Source: an uncultured Bacilli bacterium (GTDB taxonomy: Bacteria; Bacillota_I; Bacilli_A; RF39; UBA660). From it: a DNA stretch of 27,652 nucleotides. The stretch is from the NCBI GenBank assembly GCA_934167465.1, contig CAKPKR010000009.1, positions 1 through 27,652 of the forward strand, read 5' to 3'. The position numbers were made by a program, and so were the translations under genes. Below, one piece after another: positions 1 through 7,107 of this stretch; the first letter of the stretch is position 1; each line of letters opens with the position of its first letter. The notes under the pieces are model-generated. The model did no database searches, had not been told where the DNA came from, and saw nothing but the letters and a program-made list of their open reading frames with translations.

Positions 1-155
1 AAGAAGGCATAGAAAAAGGTATGGAGAAAGGTATGGAAAAAGGTTCAAAAAATAAAAGTATTGAAATAGCAACAAATTTTAAAAATCTTGGTATAGATAT
101 TGAAACTATATCTAAAGCAACAGGCCTATCAAAAGAAGAAATAGAAAAATTATAA
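1..155 (+). CDS. C-terminal end of an Rpn/YhgA-like PD-(D/E)XK nuclease family protein (5' end outside the window)
   Basis: The open frame beginning at base 3 reads through to TAA at 153-155. It carries three EKGMEKG-type Glu-Lys-Gly repeats followed by a small helical tail (LGIDIETISKATGLSKEEI). This tail is characteristic of the C-terminus of Rpn/YhgA-like proteins, often annotated as a PD-(D/E)XK nuclease family transposase or recombination-promoting nuclease. The catalytic domain lies upstream of the window, so whether the gene is intact cannot be judged. The family assignment rests on recognition of the repeat plus tail; no nuclease residue is visible here. Confidence 0.7.
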   Translation, partial: EGIEKGMEKGMEKGSKNKSIEIATNFKNLGIDIETISKATGLSKEEIEKL

Positions 156-158
156 ACT

Positions 159-182
159 CCATTTTAAATAATGGTTTTTTTT
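159..182 (+). terminator. weak rho-independent terminator after the Rpn-like gene
   Basis: A 5-bp stem CCATT (159-163) / AATGG (170-174) with a 6-nt loop is followed by a run of T. The stem is short, so this is only a plausible terminator, but the position directly after a stop and before a new -10 fits. Confidence 0.4.
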
Positions 183-194
183 ATAAAAAAAATA

Positions 195-203
195 TAGTAT
201 AAT
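195..203 (+). promoter_or_regulatory. promoter -10 for lspA-rluD
   Basis: TATAAT lies at 198-203, only a few bases before the AAGGTGA ribosome binding site (208-214). No convincing -35 is visible; the upstream bases are the T-run of the previous terminator. The implied 5' leader is about 10 nt. Confidence 0.5.
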
Positions 204-219
204 TAAAAAGGTGATACGA

Positions 220-675
220 ATGAAACGAATAATTAGTTATAGCTTTATTTTTGTATTAATTGATCAAATAATAAAAGTAGTAGTATCAAATATGAAAAAT
301 AATATAGTAATAATTAAAAATTTTTTTTGTTTAACATATGTAGAAAATACCGGAGCAGCTTTTTCTATATTAGAAAGTAAAAGAATATTTTTAATCATAA
401 TAGGAATTGGTGCTCTTTATCTAATTTATAAATTTTTAATAAAAGATAAAAAATTAACAACACCAGAAACGTTAATATACTCATTATTAATAGGAGGAAT
501 AGTAGGAAATTTAATAGATAGGATAATATATGGTTATGTAATAGATTATTTAGAGTTTATTTTATTTAATCATTATATGCCAATATTTAACTTTGCTGAC
601 ATTTGTATCGTAATAGGAACAATTTTATTCTTATTTGAAACAATAAAGGAGGACAAAAAGTGCAAGAATATGTAG
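220..675 (+). CDS. lspA: lipoprotein signal peptidase (signal peptidase II, LspA)
   Basis: This is a membrane aspartic protease that cleaves the signal peptide of diacylglyceryl-modified prolipoproteins. The 151-residue product has the usual four hydrophobic segments and the family signatures VENTGAAFS (about 41-49), GNLIDR (96-101) and FNFADI (123-128). The catalytic Asp pair is D100 and D127. I chose ATG at 220 because AAGGTGA (208-214) sits 5 nt upstream; GTG at 211 lies inside that site. The 3' end overlaps the rluD start by 16 nt, a coupling common in Firmicutes. Confidence 0.95.
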   Translation: MKRIISYSFIFVLIDQIIKVVVSNMKNNIVIIKNFFCLTYVENTGAAFSILESKRIFLIIIGIGALYLIYKFLIKDKKLTTPETLIYSLLIGGIVGNLIDRIIYGYVIDYLEFILFNHYMPIFNFADICIVIGTILFLFETIKEDKKCKNM

Positions 676-1556
676 TAGAAAAATCAGGAGATAGAATAGA
701 TAACTATTTAGCTAATATAACAGAATTAAGTAGAAACAAAATAACTAAAATGATAAAAGAAAAAAAAGTATTAGTAAATAATAAAGAAATAAAAAGTAGT
801 TATACCTTAAAAGAAAAAGATATAATTAAAATGGAAGAATATGTAGAAGAAGAATTAAATTTAGAGCCAGAAAAAATGGATTTAGATATAGTCTATGAAG
901 ATGATGATGTAATAGTTGTAAATAAAGCAAATGGAGTTGTAGTTCATCCTGCTGTTGGTAACACAAGACATACATTAGTAAACGGATTACTATATCATTC
1001 AAAAGAATTAAGTAGTATTAATGGTGAATTTAGACCAGGAATAGTTCATAGAATAGATGCTTATACAACAGGATTATTAATGGTTGCTAAAAACAATTAT
1101 ACCCATGAATTTTTAGCTCATCAACTTGAAGAGAAAACAACAACAAGAAAATATGTCGCACTAGTATGGGGCGTAATAAATACCGATACAGGAACAATTG
1201 ATGCTCCTATCGGAAGAGATTTAAATGATAGAAAAAAAATGACAGTAACTGATATTAATGCCAAAGATGCTATAACTCACTTTAAAGTTATAGAAAGATA
1301 TAGTAATGCTACACTAATCGAATTAAAACTAGAAACAGGTAGAACTCATCAAATAAGAGTCCATATGAATTATATAGGATATCCAGTAGTAAACGATCCT
1401 GTTTATGGAAGAAGAAAATTGATTGATGAAACTGGACAATGCTTACACGCAAAAACTTTAGGATTTATTCATCCTAAAACTAAAGAATATATGGAATTCG
1501 ATAGTGAACTACCACCTTGTTTTACAAATATCCTAAACAAATTTAAAGATTCATAA
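660..1556 (+). CDS. rluD: RluD/RluA-family 23S rRNA pseudouridine synthase (YlyB-like)
   Basis: It converts uridine to pseudouridine in ribosomal RNA. The 298-residue protein has an N-terminal S4 RNA-binding domain (about 12-60) and a RluA catalytic domain. The catalytic motif is HRIDAYTTGLL (130-140) with the nucleophile D133; most relatives have Lys after this Asp, so Ala134 is a mild deviation. A GRTHQIRVH motif follows. The start is GTG at 660, preceded by a strong AAAGGAGG (645-652), and it lies inside the end of lspA, so the two are translationally coupled. The last 14 nt overlap the convergent TspO gene. The exact target uridine cannot be read from sequence. Confidence 0.93.
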   Translation: MQEYVVEKSGDRIDNYLANITELSRNKITKMIKEKKVLVNNKEIKSSYTLKEKDIIKMEEYVEEELNLEPEKMDLDIVYEDDDVIVVNKANGVVVHPAVGNTRHTLVNGLLYHSKELSSINGEFRPGIVHRIDAYTTGLLMVAKNNYTHEFLAHQLEEKTTTRKYVALVWGVINTDTGTIDAPIGRDLNDRKKMTVTDINAKDAITHFKVIERYSNATLIELKLETGRTHQIRVHMNYIGYPVVNDPVYGRRKLIDETGQCLHAKTLGFIHPKTKEYMEFDSELPPCFTNILNKFKDS

Positions 1557-1998
1557 AATATATAAACAAACTTAAAATAGAAGCATAGATACTAAAAATC
1601 CAGTAAGGAACTAATAATTTAGCTGAACCCTCATTTAATGATTTAGTTTCAACATATAAAAGCAAAGAAGTAATTAAAATTAAAATACAATCAATAAGAC
1701 CTAAAAGTGGATTTTTCAAACAAAAGAATACGCCTAAATATAACTGATTGAAAACATAATTAACAAGTAAAGTAGTATTAAAATTTTTTAGGTCTTTGAA
1801 TCTGTATCCCTTGTATATTTTATAAATAGAAAAAGCAATTAATAAATAAAGTATAGTCCAAAAAATTCCATATAATGGTTTCGGAAGTGCGAACCAAGGT
1901 AAATTTAAAGTATCAAAATAAGGTAAACAATTTTTAAATAGTAAAGTACTCAGAAACCAAGGAGCAACTAAAATAATGTAAAGTAAAATTTTTTTCAT
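1543..1998 (-). CDS. TspO/MBR family membrane protein
   Basis: The product is a 151-residue, five-helix integral membrane protein. It shows the Trp/Pro-rich TspO pattern: a FALPKPLYGIFWTILYLL segment after the first loop and the closing LLVPYWIFSIYASILSLFIY helix. TspO proteins bind porphyrins and tryptophan derivatives; the physiological role in Firmicutes is unclear. I chose the ATG at 1996-1998 because AGGGTGA lies 5 nt upstream; the longer in-frame extension to 2046 has no ribosome binding site. It is convergent with rluD (14-nt overlap) and divergent from the rhomboid gene. Confidence 0.85.
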   Translation of the reverse strand: MKKILLYIILVAPWFLSTLLFKNCLPYFDTLNLPWFALPKPLYGIFWTILYLLIAFSIYKIYKGYRFKDLKNFNTTLLVNYVFNQLYLGVFFCLKNPLLGLIDCILILITSLLLYVETKSLNEGSAKLLVPYWIFSIYASILSLFIYFMNL

Positions 1999-2059
1999 AA
2001 AATCACCCTTTACATATATTATGTCTCGTATTAAAATATTATTCACAGGAGGTATTACT

Positions 2060-3190
2060 ATGGAAGAAATAATTATAAATAAAAATGACGAAATAGTAAT
2101 GAAATTACTACATTATTTTGTGGCCGAAGAGGGATATAGTCCTATTATATTACATGGTGCTAAAGATGAAATTTGGCTAGAAAAAATGGACTCAAACTAT
2201 CAAATAGTAAGAATAGTATCTAATTATATTCATAATACTGAACAATTAGACTTTGATTTATATAGAACAAAACAAATAGCAAAAAAAATTAAAAAGAAAA
2301 CATTTTCATTCAATATGAATGTATTAAGTTTATTTGTTAACTTAGGTGACAATGTTAATATGGAAAATCACAATCATGTTGATAATATTGATTGTGCTGA
2401 TATAAAATACTTGAAAGATTTAAAAAAGTACAATTTTATAATTGAAGAATTTCCAGATATAACAAAAGAAACTAAATTTGAAGAAAAAGGAATGGATTTA
2501 TTCTTAAAAATAACAAATGATATAACTAAAAAAAATGAATTAGAAAATGAAAAAAATGAAGAAATATTTAAACCTAAAAAACCAATAGTTACATATATAC
2601 TAATGGCTGTAAATATTTTAATATTTGTAATAGCTAACTTTGATATAAGTATAATTTATGACTTATTACTAATTAAAAACAAAGAAATATATAGAATAAT
2701 TACTTGTGCCTTCGCACATTATAATATATTTCATTTATTGTTCAATATGTATGCTTTATATATTGTTGGACAACAAATAGAAAGCTTCTTTGGTAGATAT
2801 AAATATTTATTGATTTATTTTGGAAGTATTATAACATCTAGTCTGCTATCATTAACATTTATGCCTGACAATGGTGCATCTTTGGGTGCAAGCGGAGCTA
2901 TATTTGGGTTATTTGGAGCACTATTATACTTTGGATATCATTATCGTTTATATTTAGGTAATGTCTTAAGATCTCAAATAATACCATTAATATTATTTAA
3001 TTTAATTTTAGGATTTATGAATAGTGGTGTTGATAATGCTGCTCATATTGGAGGATTAATAGGTGGATTTTTACTTTCAATGACTGTAGGCATTAAATAT
3101 AAAACTAAAAAAGAAGAAAAAATAAACGGAATTATAATATATACTATAATAACTATCTTTTTAGTTTACACAGCATATTTTATAAAATAA
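2060..3190 (+). CDS. rhomboid family intramembrane serine protease (GluP/YqgP-like)
   Basis: This 376-residue protein has a soluble N-terminal region of about 170 residues, ending in a charged KNELENEKNEE stretch, followed by a rhomboid core. The core carries HYNIFHLLFNMYALY (oxyanion and loop residues H225 and N229), GASGAIFG with nucleophile S278, and AAHIGGLIGG with catalytic H329. The large N-terminal domain resembles the Bacillus YqgP/GluP arrangement, in which the enzyme cleaves membrane transporters. The ATG at 2060 has AGGAGG (2047-2052) 7 nt upstream. The stop codon forms part of the following terminator hairpin. Confidence 0.93.
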   Translation: MEEIIINKNDEIVMKLLHYFVAEEGYSPIILHGAKDEIWLEKMDSNYQIVRIVSNYIHNTEQLDFDLYRTKQIAKKIKKKTFSFNMNVLSLFVNLGDNVNMENHNHVDNIDCADIKYLKDLKKYNFIIEEFPDITKETKFEEKGMDLFLKITNDITKKNELENEKNEEIFKPKKPIVTYILMAVNILIFVIANFDISIIYDLLLIKNKEIYRIITCAFAHYNIFHLLFNMYALYIVGQQIESFFGRYKYLLIYFGSIITSSLLSLTFMPDNGASLGASGAIFGLFGALLYFGYHYRLYLGNVLRSQIIPLILFNLILGFMNSGVDNAAHIGGLIGGFLLSMTVGIKYKTKKEEKINGIIIYTIITIFLVYTAYFIK

Positions 3191-3219
3191 GATAAATGTT
3201 TCTTTTATCTTATCTTTTT
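3187..3219 (+). terminator. rho-independent terminator of the rhomboid gene
   Basis: A perfect 10-bp stem (3187-3196 with 3204-3213, loop TGTTTCT) is followed by CTTTTT. The TAA stop codon is inside the left arm. Confidence 0.85.
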
Positions 3220-3227
3220 GCTATAAT
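3219..3227 (+). promoter_or_regulatory. extended -10 promoter for the DUF3048 gene
   Basis: TGCTATAAT matches TGnTATAAT, with TATAAT at 3222-3227. It abuts the T-run of the preceding terminator. The ribosome binding site AGGAGGA (3234-3240) begins about where transcription should start, so the leader is near 11 nt. Confidence 0.6.
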
Positions 3228-3244
3228 GATTATAGGAGGATGTT

Positions 3245-4387
3245 ATGAAGAAGTTTTTAGAAAAAATAAAGAAAATGCCATTATGGGCTAAAATCACAGT
3301 ACCAGTTGCTTTAATATTAATTATTGTTTTAATACTATACTTTACTTTATTTAGCAAAAATAGTGAAAAGAAAATAGAAGCAAAGAAAAAACAAGCCAGT
3401 GAAATTACAACAAAAGCAGAATGTGAAAAAGCAGGTTTTTACTGGTGGAGTAAAACAAATACTTGTAATATTGAACAAGCAAAATTAACAATTATTGATG
3501 AAAATTCAAAAACAAGACCAATAGCAGTTATGATAAACAATCACGCTCAAGCTAGACCTTATCATTCAGGTTTAAATGAAGCTAACATTGTTTATGAAAT
3601 AATTGTTGAAGGTGGAATAACTCGTATGATGGCGGTATTTAAAGATACAAATACTGCTAGAATTGGATCAGTTAGAAGTAGTAGACATTATTTTCTAGAT
3701 TATGCTTTAGAAAATGACGCTATCTATGTTCACTTTGGATGGAGTCCACAAGCTGAGAGTGATATTAGCTCATTAGGAGTAAATAATGTAAATGGATTAT
3801 ATGATTCTGGTTTCTGGAGAGATACAAGTTTACCGGTTGACTATGAACATACAGCTCTTACAAATATTGAAAATATTAAAAAAGTTATGGATTTTAGAGG
3901 ATATAGAACCGGATATAAATCAGACGATGTCAAAGCTGAACAAGTATTAAAATATAGCATTGATGAAGTAGATTTAAGTGGTAAAGAAGATAGTATAGTT
4001 GCTAACAACGTATCTGTTCCATATTCTGGTTATATGACTAGTTCATATACATATGATGCAAATAATAAATATTATTTAAGATTTGCTAATGGAGTAGCTC
4101 ATACTGACTATGTTACTAAAGAACAATATCATTTTAAAAATATTATTGTAATTAATGTAGAAAACTATACCATTGATAGTTATGGAAGACAAAGTTTAAA
4201 TAATATCGGAAAAGGTACTGGATATTTTATAACTGATGGTTATGCACGACCAATAACTTGGGAAAAAACATCAAGAAGTTCTAAAACAATTTATAGGTAT
4301 TTAGATAATAATGAAATCGTTGTAAACGATGGTAATACCTTTATCCAAATTCAACCAACAACAAAAACAACTACAATTTCTGAATAA
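3245..4387 (+). CDS. DUF3048 domain-containing (YerB-like) membrane-anchored protein
   Basis: Function is unknown; YerB-type proteins are usually extracytoplasmic lipoproteins. The 380-residue product has a positively charged N-terminus and one transmembrane helix at about 18-37, with no Cys lipobox, so it is anchored rather than lipidated. A short loop with paired Cys follows (AECEKAGFYWWSKTNTCN, near 58-75). The DUF3048 domain then covers the rest, with RPIAVMINNHAQARPYHSGL, ANIVYEIIVEGGITRMMAVF and IGSVRSSRHYFLDYA. ATG 3245 has AGGAGGA 4 nt upstream. It is a single transcription unit with its own promoter and terminator. Confidence 0.88.
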   Translation: MKKFLEKIKKMPLWAKITVPVALILIIVLILYFTLFSKNSEKKIEAKKKQASEITTKAECEKAGFYWWSKTNTCNIEQAKLTIIDENSKTRPIAVMINNHAQARPYHSGLNEANIVYEIIVEGGITRMMAVFKDTNTARIGSVRSSRHYFLDYALENDAIYVHFGWSPQAESDISSLGVNNVNGLYDSGFWRDTSLPVDYEHTALTNIENIKKVMDFRGYRTGYKSDDVKAEQVLKYSIDEVDLSGKEDSIVANNVSVPYSGYMTSSYTYDANNKYYLRFANGVAHTDYVTKEQYHFKNIIVINVENYTIDSYGRQSLNNIGKGTGYFITDGYARPITWEKTSRSSKTIYRYLDNNEIVVNDGNTFIQIQPTTKTTTISE

Positions 4388-4407
4388 GGCTTTATGCCTT
4401 ATTTTTC
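4383..4407 (+). terminator. rho-independent terminator of the DUF3048 gene
   Basis: AATAAGGC (4383-4390) and GCCTTATT (4396-4403) form a perfect 8-bp stem with a TTTAT loop, followed by TTT. The stop codon TAA is in the left arm. Confidence 0.85.
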
Positions 4408-4480
4408 TTTGTGAAAATGTAAAATTATAAAAATTTAATAATAAAATATATACAAATATATACTCAAAAAGAATAAAATA

Positions 4481-4489
4481 TGATATAAT
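4481..4489 (+). promoter_or_regulatory. extended -10 promoter for the HD-domain gene
   Basis: TGATATAAT at 4481-4489 matches TGnTATAAT. No clear -35 is seen in the A/T-rich upstream sequence. Confidence 0.6.
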
Positions 4490-4516
4490 GTATTAGTCGT
4501 TGAGGTGAAATTAAAA

Positions 4517-5014
4517 GTGACTATAAATGATAAAAAATATTTAAAATTAGTTAATGATATATTAGAAAATGATAAATTTAATGAGTTAGATACAATTGAA
4601 CACCACGGTATGACAAGATTAGATCATTCAATAAGAGTTTCATATTATTCATATAAAATATCCAAAATATTAGGATTAGATTATGTAACAACTGCTAGAG
4701 CAGGATTATTACACGATTTCTTTATTAGCAAAGAAAATAGAACATTAAAAGAAAGATTTATTTCAACATTTGTTCATCCTAAATATGCCATTATGAATGC
4801 AGAAAAATATTTTGACATTGATGATAAGGCTAAAAACATTATTGAATCACATATGTTTCCAATTTATAAAGTATTACCAAAATATGCTGAAAGTTGGATT
4901 GTAAGTAGTGTTGATAAGGTTGCTGCAATATATGAATTTAGTAAAGCCTTTGGAATAAGATTTTCGTATGCAGCTAATATTTTTGTTTTATTAATACTAA
5001 ATAATTTAAAATAG
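4517..5014 (+). CDS. HD-domain protein (putative metal-dependent phosphohydrolase)
   Basis: This is an HD-superfamily protein of 165 residues. It shows the metal-binding series: His in the HHGMTRLDHSIRVS region, the HD pair in AGLLHDFF, and SSVDK near the end. HPKYAIMNAEKYF and ESHMFPIYKVLPKYAESWIV match a small HD family seen in Firmicutes and Mollicutes. The substrate is unknown. I prefer GTG at 4517 because GAGGTGA (4502-4508) sits 8 nt upstream; GTG at 4505 lies inside that site. The C-terminus is hydrophobic (AANIFVLLILNNL). It is a single transcription unit. Confidence 0.82.
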   Translation: MTINDKKYLKLVNDILENDKFNELDTIEHHGMTRLDHSIRVSYYSYKISKILGLDYVTTARAGLLHDFFISKENRTLKERFISTFVHPKYAIMNAEKYFDIDDKAKNIIESHMFPIYKVLPKYAESWIVSSVDKVAAIYEFSKAFGIRFSYAANIFVLLILNNLK

Positions 5015-5032
5015 ATAAAAATCTATTTTTTT
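5008..5032 (+). terminator. rho-independent terminator of the HD-domain gene
   Basis: A 9-bp perfect stem (5008-5016 with 5021-5029) has an AAAA loop and T-rich sequence after it. The stop TAG (5012-5014) is in the left arm. Confidence 0.82.
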
Positions 5033-5063
5033 AAATATTATTTTTTTAAAATCATATAATTCA

Positions 5064-5092
5064 TTGACAAATTATGTAAAATATTGTAAATT
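5064..5092 (+). promoter_or_regulatory. -35/-10 promoter of the zinc-ribbon pair
   Basis: A consensus TTGACA (5064-5069) is followed after 17 nt by TAAATT (5087-5092). This is one of the few full -35 elements in the window, suggesting stronger expression. Confidence 0.55.
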
Positions 5093-5113
5093 TATTAATA
5101 GAGGAGTGATTAT

Positions 5114-6328
5114 ATGTTTTGTAGTGAATGTGGTTCAAAAAACAAAGACGGTTCATTATTTTGTGAAAACTGCGGACACAAATTTGAAGAAACAGTAAAA
5201 AAAGAAAATAAAACAAAAAAAGAACCAACAAAGCAACAAGGAAAAAAGAGTATAACTAAGTATATTATTATTTCTGTTGTTGTATTATTAGTAGGAGCAT
5301 ATTTATTAATTGATAATATGTTTAGCCCTACAAAAGTAGCAGAAGGATACTTTAATGCAGTTACCAATTTAGATGCTGACAAATTATATGGATACCTTGA
5401 TGTTGAAGAAAGTGAATTTACTTCTAAAAAAGTGTTCAAAGATATAATTAATTCAGAAAAAGAATCTAAAAAAGAAATCGTTAATTACAATGTTGACAAA
5501 GTTGAAAAATCAACAGATGGAATGAGCGCTAGCGTAACAATCAAGTATATGCTAAAAGACTCTAAAGATTCTAGCACTTTAAAAATTGATTTAGTAAAAT
5601 CAAAAAACAAAAAATGGTTATTATTTGATAACTGGAAAGTTAATACAGGAGACTATGTTGTTGTAAAAGATTATAAATTTAATTTACCAACTGGTTCTAA
5701 ATTAACAATTGAAGGTAAAAAAGTAGATAAAAAATATCTTAAAGAAACAGAAGATGGAATTGATACTTATGTAATACCTGCATTATTTGCAACTAACTAT
5801 AATGTAAAAGTTGAATTAATGGGATTAGAAATAGAAAATAAAGTAAAAATCAATAGTTATTCTGCTTATAACCTAGATTTTACTGGAGATAATATTTCTG
5901 CAGCAGGAAAAGAAAAAATACAAAAAGCAATTAAAACATCATTAGAAAATTTATATAATGGTGCTAAAGACAAAAAAACTTGGGATGAAGTTAAATCAAA
6001 CTTCGAATATAAAAATGGTGATGTAAGTAAAGTTGAAAAAACTTATAATGATTTATTATCATCATTCAGTAATTCATCATCAATATTAAATAGTATTACT
6101 TTTACTAAAATAGAATTAAGTAGTGCTTCTTTAAATAAAAAAGGACAATTATATCTATCAGTAAAAGCTTCATATGATTTCTCATTATCATATCAATCTG
6201 GTGATGAAACTAAGACAAATGATAGTGATGATTATGATTATATGTATTTAACATTCGATTATAGTGATAATGCATTTAAATTAGTTGATGCCACTAGTTT
6301 AAATACTTATTTTTCAAAATATTATTAA
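5114..6328 (+). CDS. zinc-ribbon membrane-anchored protein (YvbJ/TcaA-like architecture)
   Basis: The N-terminus has a four-Cys zinc ribbon (CSEC at 3-6 and CENC at 17-20). After a Lys/Glu-rich linker there is one transmembrane helix at about residues 48-68. The remaining 330 residues are predicted extracytoplasmic, with no recognised catalytic motif. The layout of zinc ribbon, one helix and a large outer domain resembles YvbJ/TcaA-type envelope proteins, whose roles are poorly defined. The ATG at 5114 is preceded by GAGGAGTGA. The gap to the next gene is 14 nt, so the two form an operon of zinc-ribbon membrane proteins. Confidence 0.78.
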   Translation: MFCSECGSKNKDGSLFCENCGHKFEETVKKENKTKKEPTKQQGKKSITKYIIISVVVLLVGAYLLIDNMFSPTKVAEGYFNAVTNLDADKLYGYLDVEESEFTSKKVFKDIINSEKESKKEIVNYNVDKVEKSTDGMSASVTIKYMLKDSKDSSTLKIDLVKSKNKKWLLFDNWKVNTGDYVVVKDYKFNLPTGSKLTIEGKKVDKKYLKETEDGIDTYVIPALFATNYNVKVELMGLEIENKVKINSYSAYNLDFTGDNISAAGKEKIQKAIKTSLENLYNGAKDKKTWDEVKSNFEYKNGDVSKVEKTYNDLLSSFSNSSSILNSITFTKIELSSASLNKKGQLYLSVKASYDFSLSYQSGDETKTNDSDDYDYMYLTFDYSDNAFKLVDATSLNTYFSKYY

Positions 6329-6342
6329 GAGGAGGAAATAAA

Positions 6343-7038
6343 ATGGCAAAATTTTGTACAAAATGTGGTAGTCCATTAGAAGAAGGAAAGCCATGTAAAT
6401 GTGAAAGTGAAAAAAAAGAAGTGAAAAATGTTTCTAGTTCAAACTTCGTTGAATTATTAAAAGAATATTTAGACGTTGTTAAAGGTATGGCAAAAAAACC
6501 TATTGATACATTAAAAGAAAAAAATGATGAAAGTAATTTCAATTTAGCTTTAGTTTCAATTGGTGTTACTAGTATTATATTAGGATTTGTAATGTGCTTT
6601 ATTATAAAAAGCATGATGAGTGGTTTAGCTGGATTAGTAGATATTCCTTATGTTAAAGTATTCTTAGTAGGATTTGTTACAATGGCAGCAATGATTTCAG
6701 TTATGGCTCTTATTGCTTATGTAATCGTTGATAAATTATTAAAATCAGAAACTTCAATTAAAAAAATGTTCATACTATTTGGATTATCTTCAATAGTATT
6801 CGCTGAAGTTTTAATAATAGCTGCATTATTAGCTGTATTTGAAATAAGTGCTACAGTAATATATATTGTAATTGCAATTGGAGCACTATTATGGTTTGCA
6901 TACAATTTAAAAGGAATTGAATCTTATTCAAAAATAGATGTAAATATGATTGGATATACAATGGCAGTAACAGATGCAACTACTATGTTAATAATGTATT
7001 ATTTAATTAAAAATGTAATTGCTAAAATTTTAATGTAA
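6343..7038 (+). CDS. zinc-ribbon polytopic membrane protein (Yip1-like)
   Basis: The 231-residue protein starts with a zinc ribbon (CTKC then CKC, Cys at about 5, 8, 18 and 20). It continues with a basic/acidic linker and about five to six hydrophobic helices between 70 and 230. This layout resembles zinc-ribbon proteins with a Yip1/DUF-type membrane domain found in Firmicutes. GAGGAGG lies about 7 nt before the ATG. It is cotranscribed with the upstream zinc-ribbon gene and ends at a strong terminator, which suggests that the two products act together at the membrane. The function is unknown. Confidence 0.72.
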   Translation: MAKFCTKCGSPLEEGKPCKCESEKKEVKNVSSSNFVELLKEYLDVVKGMAKKPIDTLKEKNDESNFNLALVSIGVTSIILGFVMCFIIKSMMSGLAGLVDIPYVKVFLVGFVTMAAMISVMALIAYVIVDKLLKSETSIKKMFILFGLSSIVFAEVLIIAALLAVFEISATVIYIVIAIGALLWFAYNLKGIESYSKIDVNMIGYTMAVTDATTMLIMYYLIKNVIAKILM

Positions 7039-7040
7039 TT

Positions 7041-7069
7041 AAATGCATCATATTGATGCATTTTTTTTT
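7041..7069 (+). terminator. strong rho-independent terminator of the zinc-ribbon operon
   Basis: A 10-bp perfect stem (7041-7050 with 7054-7063, loop TAT) is centred on ATGCATCA/TGATGCAT and followed by a long T-run. Confidence 0.9.
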
Positions 7070-7078
7070 AAAATATAG

Positions 7079-7084
7079 TATAAT
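7079..7084 (+). promoter_or_regulatory. -10 promoter element of ppaC
   Basis: TATAAT is placed 24 nt before the ATG and immediately after the terminator T-run. No -35 was recognised. Confidence 0.5.
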
Positions 7085-7107
7085 GGTTTAGTAAAAGGGA
7101 GGTACTT

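Noticed and set aside
1..155. Transposon at the left edge
   Set aside because: Only the tail of the Rpn-like gene is visible; there are no terminal repeats or target duplications to support a mobile element.
5110..5439. Antisense open frame opposite the zinc-ribbon gene
   Set aside because: It has no ribosome binding site or family features and mirrors the codon bias of the real gene.
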